DNA of 64,000 bases from positions 23,881,001 through 23,945,000 of the forward strand of contig NC_056757.1 of assembly GCF_018687715.1 (NCBI RefSeq). The letters run 5' to 3'. The number at the start of each line of letters is the position of its first letter. Within the stretch, counting starts at the first letter, position 1. This document shows, one piece after another, positions 11,787 to 20,927 of this stretch. A program made the position numbers and the translations under genes. The stretch comes from Carya illinoinensis (taxonomy: Eukaryota > Streptophyta > Magnoliopsida > Fagales > Juglandaceae). The notes beneath the pieces were generated by a model that was not told where the DNA came from, made no database searches, and saw only the letters and a list, made by a program, of their open reading frames with translations.

Positions 11787-12102
11787 GATAACATAAAGAA
11801 TAAGACAAACTATTGTCTTTTCAAATCTTATTTAGTCAAAAGAAATACAAGATATGCTGGACACATATTGTCAAAAGTTTTCTTACTAAGCCAGCGAGAT
11901 TAATAGTAGATTGTCCCTATTTTTCTAGTAAACGATGAACCTCTGCTGTTATCTACCGATATTGACCTTGTATCTAAACCCTTTCTTGTTCCAGCTCCTC
12001 TATTCATGGTTGCAGATCATGAGCATACCAATCTGTAAATTTTTTCAACTCTTGGTTTTCTTGCTTTAGCCTTTTATTCTCACTATCTTTATTAGCAAGC
12101 TT

Positions 12103-12369
12103 CTATCGTAACTCAGATATTTGCATGTTAAGATGATCAATCTCACTCACCCTCACCATTAACCTCCGAGACATTATCGTAACAGAGGCAGCATATTGAC
12201 TACTGAGCATTCTTGATTCTGCAATAATCTCAGAATCAGCCTTACTAGAAAAACGGTTCTCTGCTCCTATCATGGTATTGACGGCTTCAGGAGAGAAGAT
12301 TGATGATTGACGCGTCAAGGGTTCCTGATTCAAGTCTGGAACATTAGTGGAAGAGAATTGCTCAGCCAT
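12103..12369 (-). CDS. antisense ORF b, small coiled-coil protein (88 aa), paralogue of ORF a
   Basis: This antisense ORF starts MAEQFSSTNVPDLNQEP and contains a block with AVNTMIGAENRFSSKADSE, then ASVTIMSRRLMVRVSEID and a leucine/glutamate-rich end. After the TAG at 12103 the same frame continues KLANKDSENKRLKQENQEL to about 11890, with two or three more stops. The full protein was therefore probably about 150-170 residues with a long coiled coil, and the first stop looks like a CAG-to-TAG change. ORFs a and b look like a tandem duplication, about 0.7 kb apart. A TATA box (12447-12457) precedes it. Antisense ORFs between pol and the 3' LTR are reported for some plant LTR elements; I do not recognise this protein family. 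Confidence 0.55.
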   Translation of the reverse strand: MAEQFSSTNVPDLNQEPLTRQSSIFSPEAVNTMIGAENRFSSKADSEIIAESRMLSSQYAASVTIMSRRLMVRVSEIDHLNMQISELR

Positions 12370-12446
12370 TCTATCGTTGTGGAAAAACAGAACTCAGGTC
12401 AAGAAGCGATGTATTTTTTTTGGCATCCGATAGATGAAAATGCTCA

Positions 12447-12457
12447 TTTTTTTATAG
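12447..12457 (-). promoter_or_regulatory. TATA box candidate for antisense ORF b
   Basis: On the minus strand this reads TCTATAAAAAA, about 80 bases before the ATG at 12369. Confidence 0.45.
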
Positions 12458-12661
12458 AAACTCAGAGCCTTCAATCACGTTTGTCAACAACATCAGGCAA
12501 TTGTTTAAATCTCTAGCTGCACTAAATTCATAGAGTTAGGCCTTGAGACTTTGCAGCATTTGTCGGGTCACGGACGTCTCCTTTTTCAACTATTTACAGT
12601 GATTATTAAACGCATCATTTTTTTCAATCCATTTACTTGTTGCCGATCCTTTTTAATGATG

Positions 12662-12676
12662 TCAAAAGGGGGAGAA
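12662..12676 (+). other. upstream purine tract of the Copia element
   Basis: The run AAAAGGGGGAGAAG resembles the real polypurine tract at 12834 but lies 170 bp further upstream. A purine run at this place is common in elements of this kind; it may be a second plus-strand primer or an old duplicate. Confidence 0.4.
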
Positions 12677-12833
12677 GTTTTAGACTAGAACATTAACATT
12701 GTTTAAATTGTTAAACTTGTTATTTATGCTTAGAATTATATTTATACTTTTGTTTGAAAAACTAACGCATATTTTCAGGGGGAACTTAAGTATTAATACA
12801 GGTTTCAAATTCTATCAAGTATTTGTCATCATC

Positions 12834-12847
12834 AAAAAGGGGGAGAT
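12834..12847 (+). other. polypurine tract
   Basis: AAAAAGGGGGAGAT directly precedes the TGTTGAAC start of the 3' LTR, the position where plus-strand DNA synthesis is primed. Confidence 0.88.
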
Positions 12848-14313
12848 TGTTGAACCCAAGGTTTCAAGTGTCATATGATTATAAATCTACACATGGATTT
12901 TGATGATAACAAATGAATTCAAAGAATAAAGGAGTTTCAAGCTCAAGTTGTCTACATAATGGAGTCAAGCACATCAAAGAACCAAGCATGAGCAAGAAGA
13001 AAACAAGTTCACATTAAAGTCATAGAGTAATGTTGTAAATCTCTTAAAATTCGAAATTAGGATTAATGCTCAAAATTAATATTTTATCATAAAGCATTAA
13101 AATACATTTTCCACATGTGCATGAATATTTTTGAAAATTAAATTTGAAAATTTTGAAAGATGATTGATTGTCATCTTTTACATGTGCATGCCTTGATTAA
13201 AGGGTTGAACTTTGAAAATATTAAAGATGATTGATTGTCATCTTTTACATGTGCATGCCTTGATTAAAGGGTTGAACATTGAAAATATTAAAGATGATTG
13301 ATTGTCATCTTTCACATGTGTATATTTTATTTGAATATTTTCAAAAGTGATTGATGCTTTTTTAGACTTATACAAAAGGTAGATGATTTTGTTTGAAAAA
13401 TTTGAAAAGTAAAGTGTGCTCTTTTTGTCATATACAAAAAGTAAAAGATTAGGTTTGAATTTCTTAAAAAGAAAAGTGTGCTCCTTTTATTATATGCAAA
13501 AAGTAAAAGATTAGGTTTGAATTTTTTGAAAAGGAAAGTGTGCTCCTTTTGTCATATGTCAAAAGTAAAATATTAGGTTTGATGTTTTTGAAAAAGTGAA
13601 TGATGTTGTCTTTGACAATTGAAAAAGAAGAACCTTTTATTTGAATTTTTTGAAAAAGTGAATGATGTTGTTTTTGACATGTGAATCTTTTTTAATTTGA
13701 ATATGAAGTCTCATATGCCTATAAATAGATCATTTGAGAGCTTCACATTTACAACACCAAGAGCATATAACATTCATTCAAAGCTTTCATTCTCTCTTCT
13801 CTAAGCATTGAGCCTTAATCCTTATTCATTTTGAGAGATATAGTTTGCGCTGTATTGTTCTTATTTCACTCATTGAAGAGTGTTTTCTGATAACCTACTC
13901 ACTATCAGCTCTTGTATCAGAAAAATGGTGTGTATAAACCTTGTGCGTGTAGAAAGTATTCTACACGGGAAATAGTTGAATCACCACGTGTAAGGTGATT
14001 GCAAGTGTAGATGGTGTTCTACACGGATCCTTTGTAGAGGTGTTGTTCAAAGGTGCAATAGGTTTCTATCTCCACCTGAAGGAGGTTGAATAGTAAATTT
14101 GGAAATCCTCAAGGGGTAGCTTGAGGCGATGACGTAGGCAGTGGGACCGAATCTCGTTAACATACTGAGTTTGCTTCTCTCTTACCCTTATTCTTTATAT
14201 TTATTGTTATTTCATATTTTGTTTATATTTTATATTATATATTTGATTTATAATTGTTATTTTTTTAATACAACTCAATTCACCCCCCTCTTATGTTAGT
14301 CATCTGGGCAACA
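12848..14313 (+). repeat. 3' LTR of the Copia element
   Basis: Direct copy of 4911-6377, with the same 67-bp and 62-bp internal repeats and a TATA box at 13720-13727. It is followed by the right CATTG duplication. Confidence 0.93.
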
Positions 14314-14318
14314 CATTG
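14314..14318. repeat. target-site duplication CATTG (right copy)
   Basis: Identical to 4906-4910 and directly adjacent to the 3' LTR. Confidence 0.9.
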
Positions 14319-14330
14319 AAATAACGTCTA

Positions 14331-14543
14331 ACTGCTTGGCCATTGAGATTTTTTAGATGAGAATTTTAAGTTTTAAGATTAAATATTAAAATATTATATT
14401 TTAATATTATTATTGTATTGGGATTTGAAAAAGTTAAGAAAAAGTTAAATTGTTTATTATATTTTGTATGAAAATTTGAGAAAGTTGTAATGATGAGATG
14501 AAAATTTTATATTTGAGATGAAAATTTCTTGCGGCCAAACAGT
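14331..14543. repeat. MITE, about 211 bp
   Basis: Ends are inverted: ACTGCTTGGCC on the left and GGCCAAACAGT on the right, 10 of 11 matching. The interior is AT-rich with the phrases ttgggatttgaaaaag and gtttattatattttgt, both shared with 56455-56655. It sits inside the IMP4 fragment a few bases downstream of the Copia. Flanks TAA and TAC could be a worn 3-bp duplication, but the family is not certain. Confidence 0.7.
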
Positions 14544-14595
14544 ACCGGCTTACCCACACTTGATACATGACAAGTTTTCAACTAAGGTGCCATAT
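14544..14595 (+). pseudogene. IMP4-like gene fragment, continuation
   Basis: Immediately after the MITE the plus strand reads VPAYPHLIHDKFSTK, matching the IMP4 segment that follows the DIKDKK block ending at 4910. The Copia and the MITE therefore both landed in one gene copy. The sequence then leaves the gene, and the rest of the Brix domain is absent. Confidence 0.75.
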
Positions 14596-15042
14596 TATGA
14601 ATGGAAAATTTATTTTCTAAGTTGGCTTTTCACTAATATACTTACAAAAAAATATATTGTGTCAATCAAAATATACTTTATGTCAAGAAAGCTAAATATT
14701 TAAAAATTTAGCCAAAGGGTCTGAATATTGAGGCTATGGTGTTCTGGCCAGTAGTGTTAGTGTGTTCTGCACTAAGGGTTACTACATATCTTATAGAATG
14801 GGGTAAAGTTCTAGTAGATGTTATGTGAACATTATAAATGGTTTCCCAATTATTAGCATAACACTAATAAAAAAATGATTGGATGAAGTTTAAGAAAATA
14901 ATTTGAAGGATTTTACTACCGGAAACACTAGGATTCTTTGTTTTGGTGAATGTTGGCTTCACATTATAAGTATGTATTTGTTTTTTACACCTTTTATCTT
15001 CTTTTGGATTTTTTGTTTTTTATTTGCATGCATGGGATATTG

Positions 15043-15212
15043 AAGCAGATGACAATTTTGCACCACTGCCTCAGTCATCTTTAGCTATTGCAGTAGCCAT
15101 CAACGGAAAAAAAAAGAGACCAAATGTGCAGTAAAGTGGGCATTGGAGAAGTTTCTTCCTAAGGGAAAGGCTACGTCCATTCAAGGATTAATTCAATTCC
15201 CACACATTGTAA
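15043..15212 (+). pseudogene. universal-stress-protein domain fragment (U-box kinase type)
   Basis: The plus strand reads SSLAIAVAINGKKK, then after a one-base shift CAVKWALEKFLPKGKA, and ends before a GTAAGC donor. This resembles the start of the USP domain found at the N-terminus of plant U-box receptor-like kinases (AINGNKKSKYVVRWALEKF type). Only one exon-like piece is seen, it is frameshifted, and no kinase or U-box follows. It lies in the same orientation as the IMP4 fragments, which suggests several gene pieces were collected in one element. Confidence 0.55.
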
Positions 15213-15564
15213 GCTCTATGCCTTTAAGTTTATATGTTCAGGGGGTGGGGGAAATATTATGCAGCATTTGAAAAAAAATTCATGTCTCAAAATAAATTGC
15301 AAGTGTGAATTGATATATTGTGATGGATGGTTTAAGCCATTAATGCTACGTACCAAACCATTGTTGCATCTGATTTGTCTTCGGCCTAATTTAACTATTT
15401 ATCTTTATTTAACTGTTATTTACTTTTTGTGTGCTGGTGCAAAAGGGTGCAACTGAATGCTAAACCATCTAAGGATGCCTAGGAATTTGGACCATAAGTA
15501 AGGCAACATTTTCTAACGGATTTTGTCTACAAGATGATAATGATACTTAAATTTGTACGCATGA

Positions 15565-15640
15565 TAATGCTAATGCTTTGAAAGCTCAACTTGATAAACA
15601 GAAAACTGTTGTTCAGAATCTTATCTCTAATACATGGGTA
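15565..15640 (+). pseudogene. short exon-like piece of unknown gene
   Basis: An open stretch reads HDNANALKAQLDKQKTVVQN and continues LISNTW before a GTATG donor-like site. It looks like a coiled-coil exon of a host gene, but I do not recognise which. Nothing open of useful length surrounds it. Confidence 0.3.
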
Positions 15641-16676
15641 TGTCAAAATGTATTTGTCATTTGACATTGATGTTGTTACGTTATAATTCATGCACATGTG
15701 AAGAAGCCATGTTTTGGTTTGTATAGTAAAAAACTCAAGTTAAAAACCATATCTTTATACTATAATTGCCAAGCAGATAGAAAATATTTTTACTTTCTTA
15801 ATTTTATTTGAGAATGATCTTTTTGTTGGTAGAATGCATGTAATTTGTTCCTATTTTTCGAAAAGGTATTTTCAAGTATAGGTACCATGAAATTTAATGT
15901 TGATGTTTGTTCTGATAAGTTGGATCTTTTTTTTTTTTTTTTTGTTAGCATGCATTATTTTGTTAAAAAAATAGTATTAATTCTGCTCGTTAAACCAAGT
16001 CGACATGCTAATCAAATGTAATGAATTTTATTTTTTGTCTAGACACCAACATAGGCTTATGATAGAAATGAACTATATACTAGCCTATGCATTTGCTGAA
16101 GCTTCTTTGAGGCTATTATAGAAATTTTGACTCTTAAAAGTACCTCTACCCATTCAGAAATAGTTTCATAGTTAAGCTTCCTTTACCACTTCTCATCAAT
16201 GAATTACAACTTTAACGAAGTTTCATATTGGAGTTTTTCATGATTGTCATACATTTACTTTTTATATAAACCTTTTTTGATTTTAGGTGGAGATAAATGT
16301 TTTATGCTATTTCGTGCCCCAGCTTCTCCTTCACTTGGTTAAAGTTTCTAATTTATTCTGTTCTTTCTCTAGGGTTAGTCTTAAATCACCTTGATCCCAT
16401 AAGAGAAGAAAACATGCATTTTTGCCAAAATAATAGAAGAGTTTCTTTACACCAGATGGAAGAGTTTTTATGCATTAAATTATTAATTAATCACTTTTCT
16501 TTTTTATAATTTTATGAAATGCTGTACTATTTTTGTAAAAAAATTATTGCATGCAACTAGACAAACGTGTATTATTTATATTTTCATCTACATAACTTTA
16601 TAAATATAATATATATATATATATATGTGTGTATATGTAAATATATTTACCATATATATTTTTTCTCAACTAGGTA

Positions 16677-16705
16677 AACGTCCATTGGACGTTACATTCT
16701 ACTAG
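16677..16705 (+). mobile_element. Helitron-like 3' terminus (hairpin plus CTAG)
   Basis: A perfect stem, AACGTCC ATT GGACGTT (16677-16693), is followed after eight bases by CTAG (16702-16705) and then T. That is the arrangement of a Helitron 3' end: hairpin just before CTRR, inserted before T. The same terminus occurs in reverse at 35132-35190. The 5' end was not located; candidate content upstream includes the IMP4 and USP fragments. No RepHel gene is present, so it would be non-autonomous. Confidence 0.6.
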
Positions 16706-18269
16706 TATATTGTAAATCCTTTAATTTGTTCCCTTGTCTCCGTGAATGAACGATGCTACTGAAACAAAGGACAATATAACAGATAAAACCGTGCATCAGT
16801 ACTGTTTGGTAATTACCAAACAAGTTTAATCCCTTCCCTGTGGTCTCTCCCATAATGGCACTCAAACCAGACACTTCTTCTGCCACTCATCATCAGTCGC
16901 CAAATGATTACGCACTATATATATATATATATATGTTCATGCGTGTCTCAAACACGACGTGCTGTACAACTATTGCCTCATGATATGGCTCCGATCCCGA
17001 TGAGCATTTGTTTAATCTGATAATAAATTAAAGCCCCAGATTAGGTGAACTTTTCCCAGTTTTTACCCCCACTTTAACTAGCCAGCTTCCCTGTGGACAT
17101 TCCAGTTTGAGTGTTAAAGTAAAAGATGCTTTTGAATTATCAATTATTTTTTTGATATCAATTATTGAGGAGGATTGTTAGATTCACTCTCAATATTATA
17201 TAAAATAATTTATAAATTCACCTGAATTTATATATTTTTTAAATTTAATTTATAATAAAGTTAATTTTATAATAAATTATGTCAAATCACATTCATTTAT
17301 AAAATTATTTTATATATATATAGTTTTTTTGTGATTAAAATATTTTTCAAATAAGTACAGAAAATTCAAATAAGGACCATTCAAGTGGCATAGGATTCTA
17401 ATCTTCCCACCAATCAGATGAGAAAGCATTACAGAGAAACTCCCCACTATCATAAGAGTCGTCCGAGGTGGGTGGGGAGTCATAGACTTGTGGGACACTA
17501 CTCAAACGATCAGACTCACTCAAGTCTAAAGGGGGGATGGATGATGTTACAGCATGATAAAGATGCAGCCGTGCAACATCTTCTTACCCCTAAAACGATT
17601 TACCTTTGCCTGATCATCAGTTTGACAAGTACTACGTTTGGCTGCTCATGCAGCATGGATTTTGACTAGCACTTGCTTTCCGTACGCATGAACATGAACA
17701 GTTTCAAAAAGAGAACAGAAATTATATATTAAGAGAATTAGAATAAGAAGAAATTATTAACGAAAAAATTATATGAATCAATCCTCATCACGTTCATGAT
17801 CACATTTAGTACTACTACTTGTATACTCAAGTACTTTAAAGTTGTACTTCCTATATCTTTTTTCTTTTGGTTAGCATGCAATGCATAGAGCTAGCTAGCT
17901 GCAATATATGATCTGGCCATTGATTGCTGGTTGCTGCATATATATCTCAGCAAGGAATACACAGAAGGCATGCATGGAGGGTGAATGAACTTGTTTTTCT
18001 ACTTCAAGTAGATCAGGATTTAAGCTAACAACCAAGACAGAAAAATTCTCAAGGAAATTTCATAAGCCAAGAAAGCTAATATTATATTTTTGTAAGAGAC
18101 TGTACATAATTAAACTCCTACCGCCCCGACTACAAGAAGCCTAACAAAGTCAGAGAAAATTAACGAGAGAAATTAAAGAAAGAAACCAAATGGGACAAAG
18201 CTGTAGAAGAAAAGTTTGCTGATCACTAACAAACTAATCAAAACTCTCCCAATTACTAAGCAGTTATAA
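16706..18269. other. spacer downstream of the SMR gene
   Basis: No coding sequence is recognised. It contains TA runs (16917-16933) and an AT-rich partly palindromic block at about 17195-17325 that may be a worn MITE. The last 150-200 bases before 18270 should include the 3'UTR of the SMR gene. Confidence 0.5.
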
Positions 18270-18590
18270 TCAGCTAGCTCTCTGTATGAACACAGTCTCC
18301 AGGTCCGGAGGCGTAAAGAATTCCCTGACACCGCCATAGTTGCACTTCAAAGAAGGCTTTCTCTTCCTCGGAGCCGGCGGACACGTCAGCCTGGTCGGGA
18401 TCCTCTTTTCCTCTCCAGTGGGCGTCGTGGAGCAGTCTTCTTGGCCGTCACTGGCTGACCGCTCCTCTGGCCGGGAACTTGTATATATCTGCTTCAAAGG
18501 AGCTCGTAACGGGATTCCAGCAATAACCCATTTTTTTCCTTCGTTTTCCAAACCTCCATCAGCCTGCAGTGCCTTCTCGGAGAACCCCAT
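18270..18590 (-). CDS. SIAMESE-RELATED cyclin-dependent kinase inhibitor (SMR, 106 aa)
   Basis: This single-exon gene encodes a small plant CDK inhibitor of the SIM/SMR family, which binds CDK-cyclin complexes in the nucleus, blocks mitosis and promotes endoreduplication or cell-cycle arrest. It starts [13 protein letters not shown]. Family marks are [15 protein letters not shown] (residues about 19-33), the central [15 protein letters not shown] block (about 53-68), [10 protein letters not shown] (about 70-79) with a basic nuclear-signal-like run, and the C-terminal [14 protein letters not shown] motif, a cyclin/CDK interaction motif shared across the family. Length is normal and nothing is broken. 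The start resembles the SMR6/SMR3-like subgroup; the exact orthologue cannot be fixed here. E2F-type sites lie upstream. Confidence 0.92.
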   Translation of the reverse strand: MGFSEKALQADGGLENEGKKWVIAGIPLRAPLKQIYTSSRPEERSASDGQEDCSTTPTGEEKRIPTRLTCPPAPRKRKPSLKCNYGGVREFFTPPDLETVFIQRAS

Positions 18591-18769
18591 GCTTTATGAT
18601 CGATTCAGAACAAGGGCAAATCCTCTGTCTGCTCTGTGGTACGTAACAATTAAGTTTGTTTTATGCGTTTTTGGGTAGGAGATCGATCGCTGAGGCCCGA
18701 CTGGAATGAAATGAAAGCAGAAAGAAAGTAGTGAGGGTAGATGAAAAGAAGGGTGGGAGGGGCTTCGCT

Positions 18770-18780
18770 TTTATGAGGGA
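18770..18780 (-). promoter_or_regulatory. TATA-like box of the SMR gene
   Basis: On the minus strand this reads CCTCATAAAAG, about 180 bases before the ATG, followed by a pyrimidine-rich leader. It is the best core-promoter candidate in the 300 bases upstream. Confidence 0.4.
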
Positions 18781-18963
18781 AAGAGTTGGGGAAAGGAAGG
18801 TGAAAGGGAGTTGGCGATGAGGGTGACAAGAGAGTAAAAGACAGAGCACCAAAAATGGGTTTTTATTTTTTCTTTTAAATTATGGGAAGGAGAAGAGGTT
18901 CAATGTTCTGTTCATGCCAATCAGATAAGAGAGAGAGAAAGAGGAGAACCCGAGGAGACAGAG

Positions 18964-18973
18964 CCCGCGAAAA
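18964..18973 (-). promoter_or_regulatory. E2F-like site
   Basis: On the minus strand this reads TTTTCGCGGG, one change from the TTTSSCGC class of E2F/DP sites. It is 374-383 bases before the SMR start codon. Confidence 0.4.
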
Positions 18974-19025
18974 TAGCTGACCGCGGGCAGGAGTGAATCC
19001 GGGCTCTCAGGGGTTGTACTTGGAC

Positions 19026-19037
19026 TTTGGCGCCAAA
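19026..19037. promoter_or_regulatory. perfect palindromic E2F/DP binding site
   Basis: TTTGGCGCCAAA is the ideal double-sided E2F consensus (TTTSSCGC on both strands). It lies about 440 bases upstream of the SMR start codon, in a short GC-richer island inside AT-rich DNA. E2F factors drive S-phase genes and cell-cycle regulators in plants, so control of this CDK inhibitor is plausible. Confidence 0.6.
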
Positions 19038-19039
19038 TT

Positions 19040-19559
19040 CATGGTCTGGGGATCCCAAAAGGCAACAGTACAGTTCTTATGTAGGCATAGTTTGATACAA
19101 GATAAAAAAAAAAATTTTAAGTTTTTTCTAATTTATTTTTAAAAATCATTTTAATATAAAATATCTTTTATTTTAATTTTTTAATCTAATCATTACTCGA
19201 TAATTATCTAAATAAAAAAATTAAGTCTCTTTTGAATATAAAAATAAGATAAGATGAAAATTTTATTATTAATAATAAAATAATCTAAAAATAATAATAA
19301 AATAATTTGAATTAATATATTTTCAGCAGAGATATTAACTTTCAAGAAGATTGGATTGTAAACAAATTAATTTTGAGTGAGTAATAGTCTTAAGCCTTAA
19401 CTTTTCCTTTACTCTTTATTCGAACACGAGCCGAACTTATATTTTTCATCGAGTTATATTTTATGTTCTTAAATAGTGCATTTAATATTTAAATGAGTTC
19501 AGTAGTCTCCTCTCTTTTCTATCTAAGGAAAAAAGAGGTGGAGTGTGGGGTCCACTCAA
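19040..19559. other. AT-rich spacer with MITE-like sequence
   Basis: No genes seen. The part 19085-19330 is A/T-rich with phrases such as aagataagatgaaaattttatt that recall the MITE family at 14.3 and 56.5 kb, but clear inverted ends could not be set. Confidence 0.4.
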
Positions 19560-19693
19560 GATTCTAACAAAATTTTATAGTGGGAGGTGGGGGCACGATG
19601 TGGGGTGGTGAGAGAGGAGAGAAACGGTTACAGAGTCAGAAAAATTTTCTTGTGAGAATTATACTGAGTTTTCACGATGGTTCAAGTGGAAAG

Positions 19694-20927
19694 ATGAATG
19701 AGATAGATGAGCAATGGAGGAAGCCGCGCCTTACAGAGGCAGAATCCTATGATATAGTGGTGGGGGAAGAAATACCAGAGGAATTGCGTCACAAGGTAGA
19801 GTGTAGTATTGTAGGAAAAAAATGGATGGAAAGGAAGCTGAGTGCTACGGTGGTAGAGAACACTATGGGGAAGGTATGAAAGATAAGTTAGAAAGCAAGG
19901 TTCCAAGAAGTAGGGATGAATATGTTTGTTATACAATTTGCTAATGAGGCAGACAAAATAAGGGTCATGGATGGGAGGCCGTGGCTTTTTGACAATTATA
20001 TGTTTGTCTTAATGCCACTTAACGAGGATATACCACCTCATAGAATGGACTTCACAAAGGAAAGGATGTGGGTTCAAATGCTTGAAATGCCTCTAGTATG
20101 TATGAATGAAGGTGAAGGACAATAGATTGGCAACACAATTGGTGAGGTGATTGAGGTGGAGACTCAGGTTGATGGTAGCAGATGAGGCTGTTTTCTAAGG
20201 GTCTTGTTAGTAATAGATCTATCAAAACCAATAGCAAGGGGAAGAACCATCTCAGTGAAGGGTGTCAAATACTGGATACCTCTAAGGTATGAAAAATTCC
20301 TTCATCTATGTTTTCAATGTGGATGCATAGTTCATAATAAAGGGCCTTGTGAGGAAAAAACTGATGGGAGGGGGGACCAATTTGGAGTCTGGCTTCGAGC
20401 TGGGATAAGGACAGGGTTCTCAAATCTTATAAAGATAAGGCAAGATGGGAGGGTAGAAGTAATAAGATGTTGATGTCAGATGAGGCACAATCTGAGAGTG
20501 ATACACATGAAGTGAGGAAAAAAAGGAGGAGTCAGTAGTAAACTTGCTAAGGGAAGGGGGTAAGGCTACTATAGATAATCAACAAGTAGTGAGTAATGAG
20601 ATTGGGGAGGGGCTAACTGAAGTGATAGTTTAGGAGGTGGAGGAGTTAGCTTATGGAGAACAAAAAGGGAAAAAACCTAATGTAGAGGTCTCTGCAGTAG
20701 AGGCAATTGGTAAGGGGGGATCTTGGAAAAGGAAAGCAAGGGGGGTAGTCAATGAAGGGATAATAAATAATACTAGCTCACAGGAGAAGAAAAGAAAAGG
20801 AAATTATGAGAAAAAGGGGAGGGAGAAAAAGGTGAGGAAAAATGAGGAGGGAAAGAAAGGTGAGGTGGAAGAAAACTTAACTATACAGGAGGTGGAGGCT
20901 GCAGAGCAGCCCCACCTAGACCTATGA
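19694..20927 (+). pseudogene. LINE ORF1 (DUF4283 / zinc knuckle), broken
   Basis: ORF1 proteins bind the element RNA. The start MNEIDEQWRKPRLTE matches the ORF1 start of the LINE at 44992. A DUF4283-like part follows (VIQFANEADKIRVMDGRPWLFD, then KERMWVQMLEMPL). Next is the linker KPIARGRTI, then a CCHC knuckle LCFQCGCIVHNKGPC and the block FGVWLRAG. After that comes a Lys/Glu-rich tail ending AAEQPHLDL. Stops occur near 19879, 20125, 20184 and 20473, and the frame changes at least twice. The TGA stop overlaps the ATG of ORF2 as ATGA (20924-20927). Confidence 0.82.

Larger units (their letters stand above)
4911..14313 (+). mobile_element. complete Ty1/Copia LTR retrotransposon (SIRE/Maximus-like)
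   Basis: The element has LTRs of 1467 and 1466 bp that begin TGTT and end AACA, flanked by CATTG duplications. A primer-binding site follows the 5' LTR and a purine tract precedes the 3' LTR. Between them lie gag, then protease-integrase-RT-RNase H in Copia order. About 1.66 kb separates pol and the 3' LTR and carries two antisense ORFs. The SIRE/Maximus placement rests on gag style, long LTRs and this extra 3' region, and is an inference. In the first 200 bases the LTRs differ at about ten sites, mostly transitions, so the insertion is not recent. It interrupts an IMP4 gene fragment. Gag is still open; pol has several stops and a frameshift, so the copy is not autonomous. Confidence 0.93.

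Noticed and set aside
12307..12516. 69-aa plus-strand ORF between pol and 3' LTR
   Set aside because: It lies opposite antisense ORF b and its promoter, has no recognisable pattern and is the weaker of the two frames.
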